Of a stretch of DNA of 20,360 nucleotides, positions 7,860 to 15,601 are shown piece by piece. This DNA is from Kmv34 sp964524965 (GTDB lineage Bacteria > Aerophobota > Aerophobia > Aerophobales > B3-G15), in contig CAZGDY010000017.1 of the NCBI GenBank assembly GCA_964524965.1, forward strand, positions 1-20,360, written 5' to 3'. The notes under the pieces were generated by a model. The model had not been told where the DNA came from, searched no databases, and worked only from the letters and a program-made list of their open reading frames with translations. How positions within the stretch are numbered: the first letter of the stretch is position 1; every line of letters begins with the position of its first letter. The translations under genes and the position numbers were made by a program.

Positions 7860-8909
7860 TTAAAAAACTGAAGAATAAATAATGCTTAAAAAAGCAATGA
7901 CAGAAAAAAGAGCAGAAATAACCCAAAAACTGGTTACAATCCTTGTTTCTTTTAAGCCGCTTAGCTCAAAATGGTGATGAAGAGGAGTCATTTTAAAAAC
8001 TCTTTTACCTGTTAGGCGGTAAGAAGTAACCTGAATTCCAACTGATAAAATCTCAATCACGAAAATTCCTCCTATAAATAAAAATAACAATTCTGCTTTT
8101 AAAAGGATAGCACTTATCCCAAGAGCTCCCCCTAAAGCCTCAGACCCTACTCCACCCATAAACATTTTAGCTGGAAACCTGTTGTATTTTAAAAATCCTA
8201 ACAGAGCTCCCGAAAAAGCACACCAAAAAAATATCAATTCCCCTGATCCGGGCAGATAAGGTCTATTGAAAAAAGAAGACAAATTGACATTACTTTGAAC
8301 AAGAGAAATTGCAACAAGAATAGCCGCTGGAGCAATTGCACATCCTGCAGCTAATCCATCAAGTCCATCCGTCACATTAACGGCATTAGAAGAACTTAAA
8401 ATCATAAAAGTAATTAAGATAAAATAAGAAAATCCAAGATCCATTTTAAAATGAGTAAAAGGAATTATTAGGCAGGTGTTAATTTCTCCATAGAAATAAT
8501 AAATTAATAAAGCAGCCACAATTGCTACAGTTGTTTGAAGAACTAACTTAAATCTGGTGGATAGGCCACGGGAATTTTTCCTGAGCTTTTTAGCTATATC
8601 ATCTGTAAAACCGATAAATCCTAAGCAAAAAGTAACAAAAAAGACAAGATAAATATAATGATTGGAAATATCTCCCAGTAGAAAAAAAATTACCCCTAAG
8701 AAAAGTAAAATAAATATCCCCCCTCCGCTCGGGGTACCCTTTTTGGATTTATGTCTTAAGGGAGAATTTAAACGAAAATAATCAACCATCTCCTTTTTTT
8801 CGAGCCATCTTATAATTCTTTTGCCCGTCAGGAGAAAAAATAAAAAAGTAAGAAAAAAAGCGATCACACTCCGGTAAACCAGAGATATGGGTATAAAATA
8901 AAGAATCAT
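7860..8909 (-). CDS. mraY: MraY, phospho-MurNAc-pentapeptide transferase
   Basis: This integral membrane enzyme transfers phospho-MurNAc-pentapeptide to undecaprenyl phosphate, making lipid I. Ten hydrophobic segments are visible. Family marks are HKSKKGTPSGGG (residues 53-64; GTPTMGG is usual), FTDD (101-104, the first catalytic Asp pair), NAVNVTDGLDGLA (175-187), NRFPAKMFMG (243-252) and the MraY-specific MTPLHHHFE (307-315). At residue 253 the expected third catalytic Asp of the MGDxGS motif is Gly (codon GGA at 8151-8153), while GSEALGG follows as usual. Length 349 aa is normal. The ATG overlaps the murF stop as TAATG, so translation is coupled. Identity is secure; catalysis without that Asp is an open question. 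Confidence 0.94.
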   Translation of the reverse strand: MILYFIPISLVYRSVIAFFLTFLFFLLTGKRIIRWLEKKEMVDYFRLNSPLRHKSKKGTPSGGGIFILLFLGVIFFLLGDISNHYIYLVFFVTFCLGFIGFTDDIAKKLRKNSRGLSTRFKLVLQTTVAIVAALLIYYFYGEINTCLIIPFTHFKMDLGFSYFILITFMILSSSNAVNVTDGLDGLAAGCAIAPAAILVAISLVQSNVNLSSFFNRPYLPGSGELIFFWCAFSGALLGFLKYNRFPAKMFMGGVGSEALGGALGISAILLKAELLFLFIGGIFVIEILSVGIQVTSYRLTGKRVFKMTPLHHHFELSGLKETRIVTSFWVISALFSVIAFLSIIYSSVF

Positions 8910-10306
8910 TACGATAGACGGCTTTTAAGCATGCTGATAACTTCTTCCATCCTGGTTCCCCTTGAGCCCTTAACTAATAGCCAATCTCCACAATTTACAT
9001 GAGCTAAAAGTTTGCTGACAAGCTTGCCTTTATCATCAAAGTAAAAAGAGTTTTTTATTCCTCCTTTTTTTGCTCCAATTACTGTTTGGGCCGCAAAATT
9101 ACCATAGGCTAAAAGAGTATCTATATCACAAGAGGCGGCAAACTCTCCCACAGATTTATGCAAAAGTGCAGAATGTTCACCAAGCTCCAGCATATCTCCC
9201 AGAATAGCTATTTTTCTTCCCCCCTTTATTTTTTTAAAAGCACTCAGTATTGATTTCATCGACTCTGGATTAGCATTATAACAATCGTTAAGAATATTAT
9301 ATTTTCCCCACTTCTCAATTTGATAGCGCAGAGGGGGCACAGAAAAAGTCCCAATTGCTTTTTTTATCTCAGACAAAGAGAAACCAAAAGTAGAGCAAAC
9401 TGCTGAGGCAGCCAGGACATTATAAACATTAAATAACCCCGGTAAAGGTAATTTAATTCTCACATTTTCCCCGCTAGGAGAAGACATGTCAAATTCTACT
9501 TTATCTCCTTCATCTTTTATATTTTTCGCCCTGAAATCAGCATTTTTTTGTACAGCAAATGTAACTATTTTGCAAGTAGTTTTTTTTCGAAAGAAAGGAG
9601 TCCAGGAGTCATCCTCATTTAAAATTAAAAAATTTTTCTCATCTTTATTTAAAAAAGGAATTATTTCTGCTTTCTCCTGGGCAATTTTAGCAATAGTTCC
9701 CAATGGGCCTAAATGGGTAGAATAAACGTTAGTAATTACTCCAATATCAGGTTGAGATATTCTGGACAATGTTTTAATTTCTCCCCTTTGGTTCATTCCC
9801 AGTTCCAAAACTGCTGCCTGGTGTTCAGAAGTAATCTTCAAAATAGATAAAGGCAAACCTATTTGATTGTTAAAATTTCCCTGAGATTTACTGACTAAAT
9901 AACGATTAGAAAGAATATGAGCAATTAGTTCTTTTACTGTTGTCTTCCCATTGCTTCCGGTAACAGCAACTATAGGTATAGATAATTTATTTCTGTAAAA
10001 TTTAGCAAGTTCTTGAAGAGCTCTTAATGTATCCCTTACCTGTACAAGAAAGAAATTGTTAGAGAGAGGTAAAATAGGATCATTAGTCATTGCTCCTCGG
10101 ACTTCTTTTTTATGGGCTTCAAGAAGAAAATCATTACCATCATGTTTTTCCCCTTTAAGAGCTAAAAAAAAATCCCCCTTTTTTAAACTCCTGGTATCTG
10201 TACAAATTTGTGAGGGAGCAATAAAAATTTTCCTATCCTCAGAAAGATTAATCAACCTCCCCCAGGTGATCTTAAGTACCTGTTCTAAAGAAAAATAATT
10301 TTTCAT
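8909..10306 (-). CDS. murF: MurF, tripeptide:D-Ala-D-Ala ligase
   Basis: This cytoplasmic ligase adds D-Ala-D-Ala to UDP-MurNAc-tripeptide, the last soluble precursor step. It has an N-terminal UDP-binding domain with DTRSLKKGDFFLALKGEKHDG (about residues 37-57), the P-loop VTGSNGKTT (115-123), the GNFNNQIGLPLS segment, the ELGMNQRGEI motif, the ATPase-domain NDCYNANPESM and the C-terminal GDMLELG. All are typical for MurF rather than MurE or MurC. Length is 465 aa, normal for the family. The ATG at 10306 has AAGG upstream. It is separated from murE by 67 AT-rich bases, the largest gap in the cluster, so an internal promoter is possible. Confidence 0.95.
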   Translation of the reverse strand: MKNYFSLEQVLKITWGRLINLSEDRKIFIAPSQICTDTRSLKKGDFFLALKGEKHDGNDFLLEAHKKEVRGAMTNDPILPLSNNFFLVQVRDTLRALQELAKFYRNKLSIPIVAVTGSNGKTTVKELIAHILSNRYLVSKSQGNFNNQIGLPLSILKITSEHQAAVLELGMNQRGEIKTLSRISQPDIGVITNVYSTHLGPLGTIAKIAQEKAEIIPFLNKDEKNFLILNEDDSWTPFFRKKTTCKIVTFAVQKNADFRAKNIKDEGDKVEFDMSSPSGENVRIKLPLPGLFNVYNVLAASAVCSTFGFSLSEIKKAIGTFSVPPLRYQIEKWGKYNILNDCYNANPESMKSILSAFKKIKGGRKIAILGDMLELGEHSALLHKSVGEFAASCDIDTLLAYGNFAAQTVIGAKKGGIKNSFYFDDKGKLVSKLLAHVNCGDWLLVKGSRGTRMEEVISMLKSRLS

Positions 10307-10373
10307 TGCCTTTATCCTTATTTTAAAACTAACAAATAATGTTTAATTTTAATAAAAAATGAAATTATTAATA
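10307..10373. other. AT-rich spacer between murE and murF
   Basis: These 67 bases are almost wholly A and T apart from the murF SD region. All other junctions in this gene cluster overlap or lie within 15 bp. On the minus strand several TATTAA/TAAAAT-like hexamers occur, so a weak internal promoter for murF-mraY-murD-ftsW is conceivable, but no convincing -35 could be picked. Confidence 0.3.
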
Positions 10374-11906
10374 TTATAATAAATCAGCCTCTCTTAACAA
10401 CTCACAAATAACTTCTCTATCGTCAAAAGACAGCACTTTATCTTTAAAAATTTGAACTCTCTCATGTCCTTTGCCGGCAATTAATAAAGTATCATTATCT
10501 CTTAGCTTATTTAAAGCGAATTTAAGAGCCTTTTTCCTGCTAACAAAAATAATATAATCTTTATCTTTTTTTGCTCCTTCTTTTAACATTCCTTTTTCAA
10601 TGTCCCCCACAATATTTTCCGGATCCTCACCCCTGGGATTATCAGAAGTAATTACCGCAAAATCAGCCATCTTAAAAGCTATCTTGCCCATTAAAGGCCT
10701 TTTGTAAGGATCTCTGTCTCCCCCACAGCCAAAAACTACTATGAGTTTACCGGTAGTAAATCTTCTTAAGCTGCTTAGTACTTTCTCGAGAGAGGATGGA
10801 GTATGAGCATAATCAACATAAATATTTAAGTTAGCTTTGTTCTCAATAAATTCCAACCTACCTGGTATTTTTCGAATGCTTCTTAAACCTTCCCGAATAA
10901 TATTAATACAAATTCCTTCTTCTGCTGCTATTCCTAAGGCTGCAAGAGCATTATAAACATTATGCAATCCTGACAGGTAAATTTCAAATTCTTCTTTTTT
11001 GCCATTTATCTTAACCTGAAAAGAAGTTTTTTTCTCATTTATCTTTAAATTAGAGCCACGATAATCAGCTTCCCTGTCTATTCCATAGGTTATTACTGGA
11101 CAAGAAGCTTTCTTCATAACTGTCTTGCTTCTCAGATCATCTATATTAATCAATGCTTTTTTATCAGGCAACATCATTTCAAAAAGAATTAACTTTGCTT
11201 TTAAATAATCTTCCATGTCCTTATGAAAATCCAGGTGTTCAGGAGAAAGATTGGTAAAAACAGCCCAGCTAAACTCTATTCCTTCTACTCGATGTAAAAC
11301 AAGCGAATGAGAAGAAACTTCCATAAACGCGTATTTAGCCCCTTTTACCAACATTTCGTTTAATAATTTTTGTAACTCTAAGGATTCCGGCGTAGTAGTT
11401 AAAGCAGCGACAATTTTTCCTCCAAGATCATAATTAATTGTGGAAAGTCTACCTACCTTTACTTTAGCTTGTTGGAAAATGGATTGCAAAAAATAAGTCA
11501 CTGTTGTTTTCCCGTTAGTCCCCGTTACACCTATTAGCTTTATTTTTTTAGAGGGATAATCATAAAAAATATTACTGATTTGAGCTAAAGCTTTCCTCGA
11601 GGAGCAAACCCTAATTGAAGTAGTTTCAGAAGGACAATTAACTTTTTTTTCGGTCACAAAGGCAACGGCTCCCTTAGAAAAAGCTTTATCAATAAAATAA
11701 TGCCCGTCTACTTTAAACCCAGGCATAGCCACAAAAAGCGAGTTTTTTTTAGCTTTACGAGAATCATAGCAAATATCTTGAATTTCCCGATCAAGATTCC
11801 CGCTAACATTTTCTGTATCTATTTTAGAAACAATATCTCTCAATTTCATTTTTCTGATAGGGAAGATTTTATCGCTCACTTTTTGCTCACTTTTCACTTC
11901 CCACAC
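10374..11906 (-). CDS. murE: MurE, UDP-MurNAc-dipeptide:meso-DAP ligase
   Basis: This cytoplasmic ligase adds the third amino acid to UDP-MurNAc-L-Ala-D-Glu. It shows the N-terminal DSRKAKKNSLFVAMPG (about residues 48-63), P-loop GVTGTNGKTT (126-135), TTTPESLELQ, EVSSHSLVLHRV, NLSPEHLDFH, the YLKAKLILF segment with the Lys expected to be carbamylated, and VDYAHTP. The DNPR motif at 422-425 is the recognised selectivity mark for meso-diaminopimelate; Lys-adding enzymes differ there. The start is uncertain. GTG at 11906 overlaps the upstream PBP gene by 20 bp, but homology-like sequence begins at MKLRDIV, so ATG at 11849 (residue 20) is a strong alternative; neither has a clear SD. Confidence 0.95.
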   Translation of the reverse strand: MWEVKSEQKVSDKIFPIRKMKLRDIVSKIDTENVSGNLDREIQDICYDSRKAKKNSLFVAMPGFKVDGHYFIDKAFSKGAVAFVTEKKVNCPSETTSIRVCSSRKALAQISNIFYDYPSKKIKLIGVTGTNGKTTVTYFLQSIFQQAKVKVGRLSTINYDLGGKIVAALTTTPESLELQKLLNEMLVKGAKYAFMEVSSHSLVLHRVEGIEFSWAVFTNLSPEHLDFHKDMEDYLKAKLILFEMMLPDKKALINIDDLRSKTVMKKASCPVITYGIDREADYRGSNLKINEKKTSFQVKINGKKEEFEIYLSGLHNVYNALAALGIAAEEGICINIIREGLRSIRKIPGRLEFIENKANLNIYVDYAHTPSSLEKVLSSLRRFTTGKLIVVFGCGGDRDPYKRPLMGKIAFKMADFAVITSDNPRGEDPENIVGDIEKGMLKEGAKKDKDYIIFVSRKKALKFALNKLRDNDTLLIAGKGHERVQIFKDKVLSFDDREVICELLREADLL

Positions 11907-13617
11907 CTGCTTTTCTTACCCACAGCTCTTGTTCCGGCAAAGCACCAACAAGGGGCAAGATACGCGTAAGTATTCTCCCAAATACAGGAGCGGCAATTTC
12001 TGATCCCCAATATCCCCCCGTAGGCTCCTTTACCACTACAATCCCCACTATTTTAGGATTGCCTACGGGGGAAAAACCCATAAAGGAGGCAATGTACTTT
12101 CCCTGAATATAACCTCTACCATTCGAGGAAGGGACTTGGGCAGTTCCTGTTTTACCTCCGACAACATAACCTTTTACTTGAGAATTTTTTCCGGTTCCCT
12201 GTTGAACTACTTGAGCTAAAATCTCTCTTAAATTTCTTGATGTATCCTCCGATATAACCCTTCTTACTAAATAAGGTTCTTTCTCCCAAATTACCTCTTT
12301 TTCAGAATTACCAATACTTTTTACAATGAAAGGACGTAATAAATTCCCTCCATTTACAATTGCTGATAAAGCTGTTACCATTTGGAGAGGGGTTACTCCT
12401 ATCCCCTGCCCTATGGAAATACAGGGAAAATCAATAGGATACCACTTTTTAGCGGGTTTAACTAAACCCTTTGCTTCTCCCGGAAGATCAATACCAGTTT
12501 TTCCACCAAAACCAAATTTAACAATATAGTCATGAAATATGGCCTTATTCATTCGCTGAGCTGCTTTGATAACTCCAATATTGGAAGAGTTGCAAAGAAC
12601 TTCGGTAAAATTCATTTCTCGATTAAATTTTTTCCAATCAGTTATTGTGTGAGTGCCAAATTTTAAAGAAGCATCACAATAGATCTTATCCTCTGGATAA
12701 ATAAGACCTTCCTCCAATAAAACTGCACTGGTGAATACTTTAAAAGTAGAACCTGGTTCGTAGATAAATTGGACTGCGCGATTTTTCCGTTGATAAGAGG
12801 AATAATCCCACCAATGGTTAGATTCGTACCCAGGTTCATTTGCTAAAGCGATAATTTCTCCGGTATAAGGATCCATAAAAATCGCTTCTACAGATTTTGC
12901 TCCAGTTTCCTGAGCACAATTAAAAATTTCCTGTTCCACGATCGACTGAATTTTGGAATCGATAGTTAAAAACATATTTTGCCCAGAAACTCCTTCTTCT
13001 AAAATATCTTTAGTGAAGGGAATAAGATAACCAAGAGCATCTCGTTTTAATAAAGTTTTTCCTTTTTCTCCTTTGAGTTTGCTATCATAAAGATACTCTA
13101 TTCCTGATAATCCTTGACTATCAACTCCTGTATACCCAAGCGCATGACTCATCAACTCTATTTCAGGATAAAATCTTTTTTTCTCTTCTATAAAATTAAA
13201 ACCCTTCAAATTTAATTTTTCTATCCTTTCTTTATCCTCTATTGATCTTTTTCGCGCTATCCAGACAAAAGCGTTGTTTTTTTGCAATTTGGCTAAAATA
13301 GCTTCTTTATTCTCTTCTCCTAAAATAGGAGTTAGGTTTTTTAGGGCACTTTCCGGGTCAGAAATTCTTTCTGGCGAGGCATAGAGTGAAAAAGAAGTGA
13401 TGTTTAAAGCCAGAGGCTTTAAGTTTCGATCGTAAATTACTCCTCTCTCAGGAGAAGTAGTAATCACTCTCACTTGTTCTTTCTGAGCAATATTTTTGTA
13501 CTTTTCGTGTTCGATCACCTGAACTTGAAAAAGACGAAGCCCAACAATTCCAAATCCCAAAAAAATAAGGATAAAGGGAAGATAAATCCGAATTTTTTTG
13601 TTATTTTTTGTTTTCAT
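11887..13617 (-). CDS. ftsI: class B penicillin-binding protein (FtsI/PBP2/SpoVD type)
   Basis: This is a septal D,D-transpeptidase that crosslinks peptidoglycan, partner of FtsW. A short cytoplasmic basic N-terminus and one membrane segment (about residues 9-30) anchor it; the pedestal domain includes RGVIYDRN (58-65). The catalytic motifs are all intact: SxxK in EPGSTFK (Ser290, Lys293), SSN at 344-346 and KTG at 489-491. At 576 aa it ends shortly after the transpeptidase fold, so there is no PASTA domain as in many Firmicute SpoVD or PBP2X proteins, which fits a gram-negative-type FtsI. The ATG overlaps the stop of the FtsL-like gene as ATGA, with no own SD, so translation depends on coupling. 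Confidence 0.94.
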   Translation of the reverse strand: MKTKNNKKIRIYLPFILIFLGFGIVGLRLFQVQVIEHEKYKNIAQKEQVRVITTSPERGVIYDRNLKPLALNITSFSLYASPERISDPESALKNLTPILGEENKEAILAKLQKNNAFVWIARKRSIEDKERIEKLNLKGFNFIEEKKRFYPEIELMSHALGYTGVDSQGLSGIEYLYDSKLKGEKGKTLLKRDALGYLIPFTKDILEEGVSGQNMFLTIDSKIQSIVEQEIFNCAQETGAKSVEAIFMDPYTGEIIALANEPGYESNHWWDYSSYQRKNRAVQFIYEPGSTFKVFTSAVLLEEGLIYPEDKIYCDASLKFGTHTITDWKKFNREMNFTEVLCNSSNIGVIKAAQRMNKAIFHDYIVKFGFGGKTGIDLPGEAKGLVKPAKKWYPIDFPCISIGQGIGVTPLQMVTALSAIVNGGNLLRPFIVKSIGNSEKEVIWEKEPYLVRRVISEDTSRNLREILAQVVQQGTGKNSQVKGYVVGGKTGTAQVPSSNGRGYIQGKYIASFMGFSPVGNPKIVGIVVVKEPTGGYWGSEIAAPVFGRILTRILPLVGALPEQELWVRKAGVGSEK

Positions 13618-13988
13618 GAGAGAATGTCAAACCATCTTCTAAAAAACTTTACAATTTGAAAAGTCCAATTTTTTAAGCTGGTTTCAATACTAAACGGTGG
13701 AGGGGAAAAGCTTCTCTTTGGGGGAGAGAAATCTTCTTTTACAAATCTTACTTTTTCGGGAGTAACTAATTCCAGCTCTTTCCCTGCGTAATCTTGCAAT
13801 CTACTCAGGGAAAGATGGAAAGAGAGTTTTTCTTGAAGATAGCCATTTTCCTCTATTAGAAGTTTTTTTTTCGCCCGGAGTTTTTGAAGAGAATATCCTC
13901 TATCCATTAGGGTTATGTTTCGATAAATCTCCAGAGCCACAAGACATAAAACGAAACCTATAAAAAGAATTACCCATTTTGTAAACAT
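13614..13988 (-). CDS. ftsL: FtsL-like septal membrane protein
   Basis: This small bitopic protein has one membrane segment (about residues 5-22) followed by a charged stretch with helix and coiled-coil character (LQKLRAKKKLLIEENGYLQEKL, about 39-60) and then SRLQDYAGKELELVTPEKVRFVKED, matching the usual FtsL pattern in which the coiled coil is followed by an alignment-poor 'A..LGL..P' segment. FtsL normally pairs with a DivIC/FtsB partner and activates FtsWI. Identification rests mainly on position between rsmH and the class B PBP, size (124 aa) and topology, since FtsL diverges strongly. Its C-terminal 40 residues, rich in Pro and Trp, are longer than typical. The ATG at 13988 uses GGAG inside the end of rsmH. 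Confidence 0.78.
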   Translation of the reverse strand: MFTKWVILFIGFVLCLVALEIYRNITLMDRGYSLQKLRAKKKLLIEENGYLQEKLSFHLSLSRLQDYAGKELELVTPEKVRFVKEDFSPPKRSFSPPPFSIETSLKNWTFQIVKFFRRWFDILS

Positions 13989-13989
13989 T

Positions 13990-14955
13990 TCAGAGCTTCT
14001 CCGCTGCTCTTAATTTAGCCGAACGGGATCTAGGGTTAGCTTTAGTCTCTTCAAAAGAAGGTCTTATCACTTTTTTAGTGAGTATGGTTAACTCTTCCCC
14101 CCCCACCTTTTTAAATTTATTTTTAACTATTCTATCCTCAAGCGAGTGATAACTAATCACACATATTTTGCCTCCTGGATAAAGTAAATCAAGAGTTGTG
14201 GAAAGACTTTTTTCTAAATTTACTAATTCCTGATTCACCGCAATTCGCAAAGCTTGAAAAGCTTTGGTAGCAAAGTGAATTCTGTTGCCTCTTCTAAATT
14301 TTGCCGGAACTGCTTTTTTCAGGATATCTACCAGTTGTTTTGTAGTGGACAAGGAAGAGGCTTTCCTTTCATCAATTATAAATTTTGCCATGCGCTTTGC
14401 CCAACTTTCTTGCCCTAAATTCAACAAAATATCTTCCAACTCATCTTGATTTAATGTGTTAACAAGATGAGCTGCTGTTACTTTTTTTCTTTTATCCATG
14501 CGCATATCTAAAAAAGCATCCTCTAAGAAGCTAAATCCCCTGGAAAAATCGCTTAGTTGAAGAGAAGATAAACCTAAATCGTAAAGAAAGCCGTTTACCT
14601 TTTGGATACCTTGTTTTTTTAGTATTTTTTTTATCTCGGCAAAATTTGCCCTTATCAAGCTAATTTTATCTTGATATTTTCTCAAACGCTCTTTTGATAT
14701 TTTAATAGCTTTCTCATCCCAATCTACACCAATGAGTTTTATGCTGCCTTTCATTTTTTCTAAAATAGCTAAACTGTGACCACCTGTTCCCAGGGTACAA
14801 TCAACATAAACTCCTCCCTTTTGAGGAGTTAAATAATCTAAAACTTCTTTTACCATTACCGGGAGGTGAACAAAAGAGTTTATATTTCCAGATCCATAAT
14901 TCTTTCTGCAATTTGTTCGTAGTTGTCTTTTTTCTGTTGATAATAGTTTTTCCAT
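13990..14955 (-). CDS. rsmH: RsmH, 16S rRNA m4C1402 methyltransferase
   Basis: This SAM-dependent enzyme methylates N4 of C1402 in the ribosomal P site. The SAM-binding motif VDCTLGTGGHS lies at residues 51-61; LYDLGLSSLQL, RGFSF, LDMRMD, FQALRIAVNQEL, ISYHSLEDRIVKN and the C-terminal NPRSRSAKLRAAEK follow, all diagnostic. The start is in doubt. ATG at 14955 gives 321 aa but places 24 non-conserved residues inside mraZ with a 76-bp overlap. Family members usually begin only a few residues before HLPVM. The only codon near that point is ATA at 14883-14881, which overlaps the mraZ stop as ATAA with a GGA three bases upstream, the same layout as the SpoIID-domain gene. The gene extent given uses ATG. 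Confidence 0.93.
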   Translation of the reverse strand: MEKLLSTEKRQLRTNCRKNYGSGNINSFVHLPVMVKEVLDYLTPQKGGVYVDCTLGTGGHSLAILEKMKGSIKLIGVDWDEKAIKISKERLRKYQDKISLIRANFAEIKKILKKQGIQKVNGFLYDLGLSSLQLSDFSRGFSFLEDAFLDMRMDKRKKVTAAHLVNTLNQDELEDILLNLGQESWAKRMAKFIIDERKASSLSTTKQLVDILKKAVPAKFRRGNRIHFATKAFQALRIAVNQELVNLEKSLSTTLDLLYPGGKICVISYHSLEDRIVKNKFKKVGGEELTILTKKVIRPSFEETKANPRSRSAKLRAAEKL

Positions 14956-15320
14956 TTTTCTTCATCCCAAATTTCAATTTTATTAAAAGCACCTATTATC
15001 ACAATTTTATTCTTTATACCGGCAAACTCTTTTAGTGATTGAGAAATAGTTATTCTTCCTTGACTATCAGGTTGTGCAAGACGTGCTCCAGAAAAGAAAA
15101 TTCTAAGAAAAGCGCGATGCTCAGATCGATTAGTGGAAAGATCCTTTAGTCTATTACCAAGATTTTGCCACTCCGAAAAAGAATAAAGAAAAAGAGCTCC
15201 GTCAAGACCCCTGGTAATAATGCAACCATTTTCTCCTTCATTAAGCATTTGTCTAAAAGAAGAAGGAACGATTAGCCTATTTTTCTCATCCAGTGTATGA
15301 TGGTGCTCACCAATGAACAT
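14880..15320 (-). CDS. mraZ: MraZ, dcw-cluster transcriptional regulator
   Basis: This is an AbrB/SpoVT-fold DNA-binding protein that regulates its own cluster. Two DxxxR motifs mark the duplicated fold: DEKNR near residue 11 and DSQGR near residue 78. The family-typical MFIGEHHHTLDEKNRLIVPSSFR is the N-terminus. ATG at 15320 is chosen because GGAGG at 15330-15334 lies nine bases upstream; an in-frame extension to 15356 would add 12 residues with no family support. Predicted length is 146 aa, normal. It is the first gene of the cluster, and four phased TGG boxes lie directly upstream, consistent with autoregulation. Confidence 0.93.
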   Translation of the reverse strand: MFIGEHHHTLDEKNRLIVPSSFRQMLNEGENGCIITRGLDGALFLYSFSEWQNLGNRLKDLSTNRSEHRAFLRIFFSGARLAQPDSQGRITISQSLKEFAGIKNKIVIIGAFNKIEIWDEEKWKNYYQQKKDNYEQIAERIMDLEI

Positions 15321-15330
15321 TTTTCTCTTC

Positions 15331-15368
15331 CTCCACTTTTCTCCACTTAACACCATTTACCACCACAG
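15331..15368 (-). promoter_or_regulatory. MraZ operator: four direct repeats at 10-bp period
   Basis: Read on the minus strand, four successive 10-base units occur: TGTGGTGGTA, AATGGTGTTA, AGTGGAGAAA and AGTGGAGGAA. The invariant TGG falls exactly every ten bases (CCA on the plus strand at 15333, 15343, 15353 and 15363). Known MraZ operators in E. coli and Mycoplasma are also TGG-containing direct repeats with a ten-base period upstream of mraZ. The first box overlaps the -10 element and the last contains the mraZ SD, so binding could block both RNA polymerase and ribosome access. Confidence 0.82.
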
Positions 15369-15392
15369 TACAAACATGCTATTTTTTGTCAA
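15365..15392 (-). promoter_or_regulatory. promoter of the mraZ-dcw cluster
   Basis: On the minus strand a perfect TTGACA -35 (15392-15387) is followed after 16 bases by TACTGT (15370-15365), a four-of-six match to TATAAT. It places the transcription start about 40 bases before mraZ, directly over the MraZ repeats. Position and the perfect -35 support it; the weak -10 fits a regulated promoter. Confidence 0.6.
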
Positions 15393-15561
15393 TATGAAAA
15401 GGGTAAGTATAAATTAGTAAAAGCTATTGCCAGCAAGTATTTACTCTGATAATATCTCGTTGAATTTACTGTGATTCTTACTTTTTTGTTTACAAATTAT
15501 TAATTTTTTTCCCATAAAAACAGCATTTTAATTAAAAAAACGTAAAAAATAATCGGTGTAA

Positions 15562-15589
15562 TTGCCAAAATTCGGTAATTTATTATAAT
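15562..15589 (+). promoter_or_regulatory. promoter of the radical SAM gene
   Basis: TTGCCA (15562-15567), a 16-base spacer and a perfect TATAAT (15584-15589) point right. The predicted transcription start is near 15596, only about six bases before the ATG at 15602, so no room remains for a ribosome binding site and the mRNA may be effectively leaderless. The rest of the 281-bp space between mraZ and this gene is AT-rich and shows no other clear element. Confidence 0.6.
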
Positions 15590-15601
15590 TAACTTCTACT
15601 T

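Noticed and set aside
9486..9725. Plus-strand open frame within murF
   Set aside because: It lies wholly inside a well-supported gene on the other strand and shows no recognisable motif.
14801..14992. Third minus-strand frame at the mraZ/rsmH overlap
   Set aside because: It is out of frame with both genes and its sequence is low-complexity lysine and asparagine; it is explained by the overlapping genes.
15400..15560. Possible small RNA or CRISPR-like repeats in the mraZ upstream region
   Set aside because: The region is AT-rich with only short chance repeats (TCGGTGTAATT and TCGGTAATT); there is no regular spacing.
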